Of a stretch of 64,000 nt of DNA, positions 45,981 to 56,351 are shown piece by piece (positions within the stretch are counted from its first letter, which is position 1; every line of letters starts with the position of its first letter). A model generated the notes under the pieces. The model was not told where the DNA came from. It did no database searches and saw only the letters and a program-made list of their open reading frames with translations. This stretch comes from Physcia stellaris. Taxonomy: Eukaryota > Ascomycota > Lecanoromycetes > Caliciales > Physciaceae. The stretch spans positions 158,005 through 222,004 of the forward strand of contig JABSSW010000049.1 in the NCBI GenBank assembly GCA_018902385.1, in the 5' to 3' direction. The position numbers and the translations under genes are program-made.

Positions 45981-46639
45981 CGAGTGGCTTACGAGGTCAA
46001 TATCCTCCGAGCGCTAGAATCTGAAAACGCGAATCGCGATTTGTCAAAGATGCAGGATCAACGATTGGCATATATTATTGGAACCCGGACTTTCAGACCC
46101 ACGGCGGCGGTGCAGAGTGGTCGTGGATCGCAACAAGAAATGGTCAGACATCCTGGTTATCTTGTTGGCGATGGAGCTAAGTATATCAAAGTTTGAAAAA
46201 TGGCGCATGGTGGTGCCCGGTGCGAGATCCGGTGGGCGCTTTGGCGCGTGAACCTGGCGCTTCAAATGAAGACACACGGACCGGAACATTGTTGCAGAGA
46301 GTGGACGCCGGCAACGCAAGATCAACATCACAAGTGACATGAGTACGTGGCAGTCATCTACCACAGCTGTGGTAGGTGACTGTACTCTGTACTTTACCTA
46401 GATTAGCAATACTCCACCAGCCCGGCAAGGCGAAAAATTGGTGACAGTCGCCTTGCTGATGGGTGGTATCGTCAATGCATGCCTAGAGGCAACGATGCAT
46501 GACGAGGAGAGTCCGACAAGAGTAGCAAAGCTATCATCTGCTACTTCCTGATACACCATGCTCGTATTTGCAGCAAGTAATGTAGTGGCGTACGCTTGGG
46601 GAGCCGTGCCCTCAACAACACTGGTCGCGCAATTATTCG

Positions 46640-47103
46640 TGATAGTGCCCACTGTAAGGGACGATGCAGTCGGAGTTTAATATGAGAACGCCGTTCAGCG
46701 ATGGTGCCAGATCACTCATGGTTAGTGTGACATCTGGGATGCAATAGGTATTGCTTGGTGCCTTGTCGCGTACAGGATGTGACAAACTTTCTGGAAGGAA
46801 GGGTCAGCATGAGTACGATGTTGAAAGCAAGTGGTAGGATATTGATGACTTACGGAAAATCGCGCTCGTTATCATGTTTTGTGCAGATGCATTCCTACAG
46901 AACCCGATGAACAACGAGAACAACACTTGGTAGATTCGTCCGTGGAGGCCGAGACAGATGAGACGAGAAAGCGTATCAATGAATCTTCTCTGTGAATGCC
47001 AAATAAAGAGCACGCAGACTACAGTGAAGAGTGGAAGTAAAGGTATAGATGAAGTCTTCTACCAGCGCCTCAAAACAAAGGAAAAGCAGATGCTCTCACA
47101 ACC
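46640..47103 (-). CDS. Candidate exons of an unidentified minus-strand gene
   Basis: Two coding-looking stretches are joined by a well-formed intron: 46854-47058 ('LFSLFIGFCRNASAQNMITS') and 46640-46790 ('YCIPDVTLTMSDLAPSLNGV'), with a GTAAGT donor at 46853 and a TTCCAG acceptor at 46791, in phase. A further intron (47059-47102) would link to an open stretch up to about 47,222. The frame 46398-46652 could be its C-terminus but is not in phase. Start, end and product are unknown; gene may be broken. Confidence 0.35.
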
Positions 47104-47536
47104 TGAAAATACATGTTAGGTGTACAATCTGCACTCCGCCGCAAGTGTACGGGCACAGTGCGGCTCCAGAAGGAGAAGATGAGCACTGCAGCTGTAGGCT
47201 CTGCATTGCAGATTGGCGCACCTAAGACAAGTCTTTCTCAGCAACATCTGTGACAGTTAGCAATCCATACAATGGACAGACCTTGAGCATACTGGATGCA
47301 TCGTTCCCCGCTTTTGCACAAAATCGTACCCTCGGCGCCCTCGAATTTGTCAGTATTCAATGGATCCTTAGAATCCGCGATGTCTCCATTCAAACGAATT
47401 CTGCAGATTTTCTGGCAGCATCAGTCGATCTTATGATGAATACTGATAATCTTACAGTACCATGACCGAGAATAAACTCCAAAACCTTAGATATACAAGG
47501 GGTATCATATACTGCCACGCATGCTTGCCGGAACAT

Positions 47537-50503
47537 TTAGAGCTCCTCTCTTGCAGTCTCGAATCTCTCAATGTCTGGCCGTGTCGGCTCCGATTGAGCG
47601 CCTCCAACGTGGCCCCTGTCCAAGTCACGATTACCGTTCGTTATCCCACCAACATCTTCTCCAAGCTGCTTTGTTATCTCATTTCCCTTTGGCGTAAGAA
47701 CGCCTGCGAAGCTCTTCAAGGTCACTGTGCTAGCATTCACACCTTCATCGCCTAATTTCTTATCCAACTTGAAAGGAAAGAGCTTCCCGTCAGCTGCGGG
47801 ACGATTCTGACTGGCTCCATTCACGATAATTGAGTCCATTGTTCTTGGCTCGCTTTGATGTGATACCTGTCTCTGACTTGCTTCGGAGAAGGTTATCGAT
47901 TTCGGTGAGTGTACCAGGGTTGAGAAACTTGGGTCATACGAATCCGTGGTGCGGTCACCAGATGCGGTGGATTGATTCTGCTCATTGCGTCGGCGTAAAA
48001 GTTCTGTAGACGACGTGTATGCTTCTAGGTCGTCGTCCTTTTCCGCGGTACTTTCGTCATAGGACACTGCACGTCGACGAGAGCGGGATCGAGATGCTTT
48101 GTCAGGTTTCTTACCGGTCTTTTTGGTGTCTGTGGTGCCATCACCAGTTGCGATAGCTGTCTCGGGCTGTTTGTCTGCTTTCTCTTCTCGTACCATCTAT
48201 TTCGATTAGCCAAATACTTGAATGGAAAATTTCACGTCTTACCGTGCTTTCATCATGCTTGCTACCCCAAAGTGCCCACAGACTCATTCCCCAACTCTGT
48301 TTTTTCCTCTCCTCTTTCGGCATCCTTAATCCTCGTCTACCCGCCAAGGCAGAAGGAGGCGGTACCTCATCATCGCCAAACCCTTCATACCCTTGAGCCA
48401 TTTCCTTAATCCTTTGTTTCTGAACCTTTCGCTTCTCCCGCGCAAACTTCGAATCCCACTCCTTTTTTGCTGCTAGCCATTTCCGCACCGGGCCTGGCTT
48501 GATGACACCGACTTCATCAACGGACATTTGCAGCGCGGGTAGGGAGGACGGCGGATCCAGAGGGAAGATATCACCATGGCGATCTACCCTTTGGCGTATC
48601 ATGTGATTTCTGAACGGAGGTAGAGGCTTCCCTGCCTTGCCCACACTCTCAGCCGCGACTTTGTCAAGCTGGACCGCGCCGTTGTTAACGCTGCTTTCTG
48701 GTTGTGCTGGCTTCTTCGAGTCGGATTCATCGCTAGCTGTCTCCGACCCAGAAGAAATCATAGATACATCGTCGTCGTCCATTATTTCAATGTCCGATTT
48801 TTGAGCTTTTGCAAGAGCCCAAGCTCCAAATTGAGCAATGGACCGGAACATATACTTTGCAGGTTTGGTAAAGCTGAGAGTCGGTGCAACATGACATAGA
48901 TCATCCCATACTTGGAGCTGCACGTCTGTGGGTTTGTATTTTTGAATGAGAGTACGCGCCTCTGGAAATTCATTGAGGTAGGCTTCACCAGGAGGGTACT
49001 GAGATGGGTTCGCAGCCTTATGAGCAAGATAGATCTGTTCATCTCGCAACAGTTCCCCACCACCGGTCAGCACAAGCAATGGTGGGAGACCGCCTAATGT
49101 GGGAGAAAGAACGGGCGATACAAGCGGATGTGAGAGTAATTGGTTTGAAGCGTACATCTGGATCTGGTCCTTGATCGTTACAAGTTTACCATCCAGCATT
49201 ATTGAGAGGTCATGACCGATCTGGGGAATAGGATTTCCAGGTCTTTGTCCAGCGCCCTCTGCACATGCTGATATGTTGGGATCTTGTACAGGTAGATTTG
49301 TTGGGTCATGTTCAACGGTAAAGCCTTGAGTGGCAGCTTCTGTGTTCATTTGCTTTTCGTGTTGCAAGGACTTACGTGGTGTTCCCCGCCTATCAACCTT
49401 TTCAACAGCATACATAGCCATTTGCTCCATATCATCAGAGTTTGGAGGTGGCCAAGAGGCGGATGGACGCTGCATGAAGCCATGTGCTGGGATGTAGTCA
49501 TGTCGACCATCGCCAGCAAGACTGGGGAACGAGTGTGTCAAGTCCACCCAAGGTGATATTAAGACCGCTCCAGCAGGAAGGGGGACACCTTGATCACGGA
49601 GAGTTACAAGCATGCTGGACCATGTCAGACGAGGAAGAGGTACAATCGGGCAAAATTACCTCACGACCATACCACCTCCAGCAGAGTCGCCAGCCAATAA
49701 AATACTCGACGGGTCATTATCAGTCAAAAGGTAGAGATAGGACGCCAGACAGTCATGAAGACCGCAGGGAAAGGGGAATTGTGGTGCAAGTCGATAGCGA
49801 GCTAGATCCCGTCAGTATTACCGGTGATACATTGTAGAGGAAATGTTAAGCTCACTGCAATTCATCAGCACATTCCCGCCCGTCGTCATCCACCATCGGT
49901 TCCATCACTCACCGGGCAAATACCCTTGCTTCCAGCTTCCGAGCATGTCGTTGCATTTGATAACGGTGCTCATCAACGCTGCCGAAGAAATATGCACCAC
50001 CATGCACATAGAGCATGATTCGTTTGCTCTTTTCGCCACTTTGCTTTCTCTTTACATAATGCGCCCTCATTTCGATCCATTCCGCCTTCAGCATGGTGTT
50101 GTCTCTTCGCCATTGCCACCACTTGCTGCCTCCAACTCTGTTCACACCGTGATGGCCCAATTGAGCGATGAGAGCTTGTGCTGCCTTAGTGATAGAGTCT
50201 TGAGGTACTATCACTTCCTCCACCTTGACCCAGCGAGGATAGGGTACCCATTGAGAGGTGAAGCCTTGAAGCTCTTCGACAGTGTGGAGGGAAGCATGGT
50301 AGAGAAACTGGCGTATGAGATTCAACCCTTCATGATACGAGACATGAGCTGTGGGCTTTTGGCGAAGAGGCTTTCGATTGAGGTACTGTCGGAGGTTAGT
50401 AGACTTTCGCTCAATGGTGGTAGCAGGTCTCTACATGGGAAAAGTAGGTCTCGATGACGGTTGGCGTGACCGCTGCACCCACAGAAATGGTGTTCAGGAC
50501 CAT
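47537..50503 (-). CDS. HSL-type alpha/beta hydrolase (lipase/esterase) with long C-terminal extension
   Basis: Exons on the minus strand are 50435-50503, 49913-50385, 49660-49801, 48243-49614 and 47537-48196. The N-terminus ('[20 protein letters not shown]', '[15 protein letters not shown]') precedes the catalytic domain: '[11 protein letters not shown]' is the HGG oxyanion motif, '[12 protein letters not shown]' follows, 'LAGDSAGGG' holds the nucleophile Ser, and '[10 protein letters not shown]' the catalytic His. Between them lies an insertion of about 100 residues. The last third is charged and likely disordered. The second intron does not join in phase: exon 2 ends in GCCCG before GTGAGT and one C too many would explain it. 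It is probably an intracellular esterase or lipase of lipid turnover; the substrate is unknown. Confidence 0.78.
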
Positions 50504-50898
50504 GACTATCGCGGGTACTTTCGAATTGAGTAGTTAGTTCTTTGGGCAGTATTTGAATATAGATACAGCATTGAATGAAGGAGAGGCGCCATCTGTCGTG
50601 AAGCTGTTCTCTGTTGATTGCTTCTGCAGGTGAATGTAAATTATGTGGAAGGAGCGATCAATGGGCGATGATTATTCGTGAGATCCAAGATTGACTCATA
50701 CATACGAAGCGATCATCAGAGAGTCAAGGGGTTATTTCAAGAGCACTTATGATGTTTCAATGGTTCAAGCCAGCGGCGCGAAACAATACTAGAGATGACC
50801 CGTAGGGCTGAATATTGTCAAATTTTAAGACCGATAAATCCGGGCATGATGTAGGTCCACTTCTCGACATAAAGAAAAATAGTTCATGGGAAAGTCCA

Positions 50899-51590
50899 AT
50901 GTCCACCACAGCCTCAAACCAGGGCGTGCGCCTAGCTCCAGAGCCACAAGGAGGCGTACGACTTCCTCCATCAGCCGGTATACACATGTGCTAATTTCCT
51001 ACACACGAGATTCTTACACAATCGCAGAGAAGATTGAATCCAAATTCGACCTCTCCATCGCTCTCGCCCTCTCCACCTGGTCCTCCCTCACCCTCGCCGT
51101 CCAAAACTCATGGGGCGGTCCCGAAAGCTCCGAGAAACGCGACTGGTTCGCCGGCGCTGTTTCAGACCTCTTCCAATCCACGCCTGACGCCGACGTTGAT
51201 TATGTGGAGGAGTTCCTGCTTCAAGTCATGAACGATGAGTTTGACGTCAATGTTGAGGACGGCAGTGGCGAGGAGATTGCTGCTAGGTTGGTTGGGCTGA
51301 GGAAGATGACGTTGCAAGGGGATTTCACAATGGTGGATGAGATGTACGCTAGGTGGAATGAACGGCAGCGGAAGGGCGGAGATGCTGTTAGGTTTCAACA
51401 CGTAACGAGGGGTGAGGAAGATGATGATACGGATTGGGATAGTGGTGATATGGACACCGATGAAGAGCAAGATGGGGATGATACACCGATGGATGAGGCA
51501 CCTGCACTTCCAAAGGCTCCGAAGGAGAAGGTAGTGCCGAAAGTCGATGATGAAGGATTTACAGAGGTGGTTGGGAAGAAACGAAGATGA
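50899..51590 (+). CDS. TSR2: TSR2, pre-rRNA processing protein and eS26 chaperone
   Basis: Tsr2 binds ribosomal protein eS26 and delivers it to the small subunit. Exons 50899-50977 and 51028-51590 give 642 nt, 213 residues. The core 'FDLSIALALSTWSSLTLAVQ', 'SWGGPESSEKRDWFAGAV', 'DYVEEFLLQVMNDEF' and 'VEDGSGEEIAARL' is the Tsr2 fold; the C-terminus is strongly acidic and ends 'DDEGFTEVVGKKRR'. The intron has a GTATAC donor and a GCTAAT branch-like site. Starting at 50899 gives the short Ala/Gln/Pro leader expected, whereas the longer unspliced frame from 50886 has an Arg-rich leader that is not typical. Confidence 0.92.
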
Positions 51591-51944
51591 AATGACACTT
51601 TATGGTTGGCCCACATCTCTGCGCTGATATTGTCGAGCGCATCCGCTGAGCCCATTGATCCCCATGTCTTCGCCATCACACCTAGATATGAAAATGGCTC
51701 GGATTGGCTGTGAGTGTCAACCAAGGCCGTCACATACTTCCTACATCACAGATGTCTACCTGAAACCCCTCTCACTTAACAAGTGATCTCAAAAGAGGCT
51801 GTGTGCCATTCATGAAGTCCTGCTTAACCTTGGATCTTCTAGTCCATTGACTCTCCCCAAGCTCATCCTTACAGCCTCAACACTAATCCCTTTGAAACCG
51901 AAAATCGTTACCGCCTAACCGGATTCTACGCTCTTACCACCGCA
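51591..51944. other. Intergenic
   Basis: About 350 bp between TSR2 and the small zinc-ribbon gene; likely promoter. No specific element recognised. Confidence 0.4.
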
Positions 51945-52112
51945 ATGGCATCACCTCACACCCAAGACTATTGGCAATGCGACAGATGTCACCGCCGAAA
52001 TAGATTGTATCCCAACGAGCGATGCCGAAATTGCGGTCATCGAGCATGTGGGGCTTGCACCATCAAGAGAAGATTGAAGTCAGTCGTTTGGGTGGTTTCA
52101 GGGTTTTTGTAG
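51945..52112 (+). CDS. Small zinc-ribbon-like protein, 55 aa
   Basis: The frame 'MASPHTQDYWQCDRCHRRNR' continues with a second pair (CRNC) and a third (CGAC), so three Cys-x2-Cys pairs lie within about 30 residues, a compact zinc-binding pattern similar to RanBP2-like or ribbon fingers. The Tyr-Trp-x-Cys-x2-Cys lead is typical of small fungal zinc-finger proteins. A GTCAGT just after the last pair (about 52080) could be a splice donor, so the protein may be longer. Function unknown. Confidence 0.55.
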   Translation: MASPHTQDYWQCDRCHRRNRLYPNERCRNCGHRACGACTIKRRLKSVVWVVSGFL

Positions 52113-52753
52113 TAGTGGCATAGGTCAAAAGCAAAGAAGGTATGTAGGAGTACATGCACCAATCTTCTCCATGATAGTGCTGATATCACCTAAAGAAAAG
52201 GCTGTTCTTGGGGGTTTGAGGCAACGACACAGATCTTCCAATGGTATACGGCATGCCCTGGAATCTCACCCGAAGCATGACTTCCACCTCATTCTCTCTC
52301 TCCTGCTCCTCTACCCCTGAGAGCTTAACAATGGCGATATACTCTTATATGATCGCTCCATCATCAAAGCTAGTCTTCATCCTTTCTCAGACTCTGTTCC
52401 CAGCAATACTCAATGCATCCTTATCCACTACAGCTGTAGTAAACCCCGAACTAAATGCAAACGGCATCAAGTCGCTCCAACAGCGAACTATATGCAGGCG
52501 ACACAGAAAAGTTTCAGCACATGCTGATCCTTGCATTCCCTGACAATGCGTAAGAAGAGACAACCTGTTTTGGAGCGATCGAGATTGCAGAACAAAATGT
52601 CTAGACTCCCATTGTCCAAGCGGTGAAACATCGACGTTTGCTGAAGCCATGTCATGTCTTACACCCTGATTCAGGCACCAGATGTGACGACCCGTCAACG
52701 TCTTTGTTCAGCAAAGCTCCTCCCCCCTTTCAGCATCTCAGTAGCACCACGTG
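52113..52753. other. Intergenic, no supported gene
   Basis: About 640 bp. A 100-codon plus frame at 52241-52543 has no domain. The right end is the promoter of the gene at 52982. Confidence 0.4.
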
Positions 52754-52761
52754 TATATAAA
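52754..52761 (+). promoter_or_regulatory. TATA box (TATATAAA)
   Basis: A consensus TATA element lies 228 bp upstream of the ATG at 52982, followed by a pyrimidine-rich stretch suitable for transcription start. Confidence 0.55.
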
Positions 52762-52812
52762 GCTCCATTCTCCACTTCCTTTCCCGACGAGTACTTTCCA
52801 TCCGTCTTTCGC

Positions 52813-52916
52813 AAATCCAATCCAGTCCAATCCAGTCCAGTCCAAACCAATCCAATCCAATCCAAACCAATCCAAAACCAAACTCCCCCTCAAAAAAAAA
52901 AAAAAAAAAAAAAAAA
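52813..52916 (+). repeat. CCAAT/CCAGT pentamer array and a 25-base A run in the 5' leader
   Basis: About 13 pentamers of AATCC/AGTCC/AAACC type (52813-52880) are followed by CTCCCCCTC and then 25 consecutive A (52892-52916). All of this lies between the TATA box and the ATG at 52982. Such tracts are prone to slippage and length polymorphism. Confidence 0.85.
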
Positions 52917-52981
52917 GCAAATCTATCTACCTCTTACCTCGATACCCCCTCTCTCCCCCTTCTCCACCTAAACAACACAAA

Positions 52982-53269
52982 ATGCCCACCACCCCCCCCA
53001 AACCCTCCTCCACCCCAAAAACCAAGCCCAAAACAACACTAACCACCCGCCCGAAAACAAACCCCGAATGGGCCGCCTACAACGCCACCCAAGCCAAGCT
53101 CCGCGAAGCGGGGATACGCTGCCAGCGCTGTGAGGATGGGAGACTGCTTTGGAATGCCGGGGGTGTGTGGGGTGTGGGCGCCGGAAGGGTGGGTTATAGA
53201 AAGGAAAGACCAAAGGACGCAGGTTTAGAGAGGGGCGTTGGGTTGGAATTTGTTTTGGGGGTTTGGTGA
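52982..53269 (+). CDS. Small basic protein with a CxxC pair, 95 aa
   Basis: The protein has a Thr/Pro/Lys-rich N-terminus ('MPTTPPKPSSTPKTKPKTTL'), then 'EWAAYNATQAKLREAGIRCQ' leading to a CQRC pair, and a Gly-rich end. A TATA box and a leader with CT-rich sequence precede the ATG. No named family. Together with the 55-aa neighbour it makes two adjacent small CxxC proteins. Confidence 0.5.
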   Translation: MPTTPPKPSSTPKTKPKTTLTTRPKTNPEWAAYNATQAKLREAGIRCQRCEDGRLLWNAGGVWGVGAGRVGYRKERPKDAGLERGVGLEFVLGVW

Positions 53270-53864
53270 TTAATACAAGGATTTTTGGGGGGGGATACAT
53301 TTAGAAGGGATGGGTAAAGGGATTGTGGACGGAATTATCATTGGGTTTTACTTTACTGAATTTAGAAAAAACATCTTGGTTTCACTTTGAAGCTGCTGTT
53401 TTCCACCGACTGACTAAGCAAAGAGGAAATGAGATTCCACGTATGTCGTTCGAGAATTTGCTGAGGAGGATATCAATATGAGGCCGTTTAGTTGGTCTTC
53501 GTGACACAAATCGAGTCGCTTTAGCAATCAACTTAGTGAGCTCTAGTTCATTGTTGCTCTTCGAAGTTAGGATAAATACATATATGAGCCTCTCTCGTAG
53601 CGATTCCGCAGTGGAGTTTCAGAAAATGTGTTGCAGCTGCGAGCTGGAGACGTTGAATAACGAAACAGCTGTCAGCCAGTAGACAGTCGGTGATACGCTG
53701 CTGTCACCTTTCTTCGCTACGAAAGATGCTCTCCACCGTGAGTTGGAAAGAATGACTCGGTCATCTTGTTAAAAAGTGGTCTCAGCATGTGAGAAGCCTA
53801 AATAAAAAAAAAGGGTTTAACTTAAGGTATCGTCGACGGCAACAGGAATAGCGATCTAGCTTTA
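53270..53864. other. Intergenic (convergent 3' ends)
   Basis: About 600 bp between the ends of a plus-strand and a minus-strand gene. No feature recognised. Confidence 0.4.
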
Positions 53865-55828
53865 TTAGCCTGGTGTCGGCCTAGGTTTTTGGCGGCGCTC
53901 GAAGTATCTGATATAAGGCAAATCGGCAGCCTCTCGGCTTTCTTCAATCTTGCTCTGATCTCGCTCCTCAGGAACATTCGGGTTTCGCGGTGCTAAAATT
54001 GATGGACGCGCCTTATACTTGGGGGTATCGTCGGTGACTGAAGACCCGTTCAAGTCTTCTGTTGTGCTTGTCTCATCAGATGAGTCATCTATACTCAATC
54101 CTGCTAAACTGCTGCTGTCCGTTTCGACTCCATTGTAAACGGTGATCGCAGCCCGGCTAATGCCGTGCAAATGGCTGAACCTGCACATGTTTCCTCTGGT
54201 GCAATTTATTTGGGCACACATGTGTCCATAATTGCAATTGCGGAACCGACACTCCGATCCTCCTTGGCACACCAGTTGGCGAACCTTCGTCCTAAACACA
54301 TCCAACTCCCCAGCCTCAAGACGAGGCTCGTGGCTGAAAGTACAGCTTGAACCCAGCAAGCATCTGTTGTCTAGGTGATACCGCATGCACAATTTTCGCT
54401 TCGCTGTGCGCTTGTTGTAACTGTCAATCGCTTTGGGATCCAGTTTTCCGAGTTGTGAATCCACCCGTTGATTGTCGACGTTCAACAACACCAATCTCTC
54501 CTCGGGTCCCCAGGTGGAGCCTCGGACGGTGCTTCGTCCATCTCTGCCTCTGCCTCTTGGTCTGCCACCGATTGTCCTCATTATTGTTCTTGGTCTCTCA
54601 TGACGTTCCGCAGAGGTGTCTCTTGTGCTTCCGAGATCCTCTTCGTCATCATGTTCTTGGTCGAGGCGAAATAGTGAAGGAAGTTCTATGACCTCGAATG
54701 GTAGGAAAAGCTCTGAGCCCTCGAAGGGTTTGGATTTGATCAGTGTAATGGAGGAGGCTGTGATGAAATCATCGCGGTAGGCATCGAGCGTGGCAAGGGA
54801 GGCTACGTTGGGAGCGCATGCATAGAAGATATGCTTGCATTGAACGTTTCTTACAAACAACTCAAGCATTTCTAGGTATCGCCAGTTGTCAGTCGTTGGT
54901 ACTCAAACATGCAAAGAGTGATACCATGAAGTTACCTTTGATCTTGTCATTTGCCACCGCATTCCCATGACCTGTATCGACAACATCGAAGGCAGACTGC
55001 ACTCGTGTAAATTCACCGAAGAATGCTCGTAGCCTAGAAACCGTGTGAAAGCGTGGTGGGGTGTGTCGTGTTACGATTCCCTCCATGTCGAGGTAGAGCT
55101 TCGTCACTATTTTCCAGTCTTTGGCAGCATATTTTTCGTAGATACGACCAGCTATTTCGTCTCGTAGCATAAGAGCAGCTTTTGAACCACCTGCAGCGCC
55201 TTCTTGAAGCAGAGAACCATTGAACTCCAACAAACTTAGCACATGACAGTAAGACTTGACGGAGAAGATTGCGGACTGGTGCTTACAGTGTGCGCGTTGC
55301 CATCGATCAGGACTAGTACAAAAGGTGCTGTTCCCTAGATAAAGCATCCGATTTAGCAGGTGGCAATACTATCCATGGGTTGAAAATACTTACCATAGAA
55401 AGTTGCGCATCCCGCAGTTGCTGGGTCAGACCTTCAACCTGCGTCAAATTCTCTACCTGCGGGCTTGCGTTCTGCTTGCCCCAAAGCGTGGCGTTGGTAG
55501 TCTGGCCATCGGCCGTAAGCTGGGATTTCAGAGACGTGTTTTCTGCTTTCAGCATCTCATTTTCATCGAGCAAGTCCTGTAGGAGTGTATATGTCAGTGT
55601 TTTGTAAAGCACACATGACACTGAGTTGATGGCTGTACTGACCTCAACAACTTTGTACCACTCTTCGTCGCGCTTGCGAGATGCGGAGATGTACTCTCGA
55701 AGACTAGAGAGATGCTGAAGACTAGAATGAGCTTGCACACTAGCAGTATATTCAGCATTTGAAGCGGGCAGCAGCTTGTCGATGAAGCTTGGCTCATCAA
55801 TGGAGAGATCAATGAGACACTCGTCCAT
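53865..55828 (-). CDS. CCCH zinc-finger protein with coiled coil and NYN-like domain
   Basis: Five exons (55643-55828, 55394-55576, 55287-55334, 54936-55224, 53865-54871) sum to 1,713 nt, 570 residues. An N-terminal coiled coil ('DLLDENEMLKAENTSLKSQL') is followed by 'GTAPFVLVLIDGNAHTFNGS' and 'EGAAGGSKAALMLRDEIAGR'. This is the block of fungal zinc-finger proteins that resembles an NYN/PIN-type nuclease core, with the acidic 'LIDGNA' strand. The C-terminal third has a Cys-x8-Cys-x5-Cys-x3-His finger (around 'CMRYHLDNRC') and a second Cys/His cluster ending 'CRFSH'. An RG-rich stretch lies before the fingers. An RNA-binding or RNA-processing role is likely. The acceptor for exon 4 was chosen at TTGGAG|TTC because it alone keeps the family block in frame. 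Confidence 0.8.
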
Positions 55829-56351
55829 ATCGTGATCGCGACCCCTTATAGACCGGGGTTGGTGTGAACACAGAACAGTACAACATAAACACTGGTTCCC
55901 TGCGCAGGATAGGGGGCTGGCGAATAGTGAAATAATGGGGATAGAGTTGTATTTGGGGGTTGGTGTATGAGTCAGGCGAAGATGGAGGAATAAGAACTAC
56001 TGGGAGCTGTGTAGGTGACGTTTTTTCTCTTATTCCGCTTGAAAGAGGCAGGTGCAAAGGAAAGCGAATGCTGTCCCGTGATTGGTCCATCGGTCCGATA
56101 TCAGCTATTTACATCTACTCAGGCTGAAATACTTTATTCATTAATCAAAATTAAGAAACAGACTACCAACCTTTTTCTCTCATGTTGAATCATTGTTACC
56201 TAGAACATCTGCTGTCTATCTACAAGAGTAACTATCTGTTGTCATTTGTATGGTCTAGGTAACTGGGTGAGACTCAACCCAACCAGCTTTGATGACCAAC
56301 CCACTCCTCTGACCCAATCAGCTCCTCGCGTACACTATCATGCATCCATTT
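55829..56351. other. Intergenic
   Basis: About 520 bp between two minus-strand genes. It contains the promoter of the CCCH gene on its left side and the MED13 3' end on its right. Confidence 0.45.

Noticed and set aside
49741-49801. A frameshift within the third exon of the hydrolase
   Set aside because: On re-reading, the segment after the RYRLAP motif has three T and is in frame; only the junction to exon 2 is out of phase.
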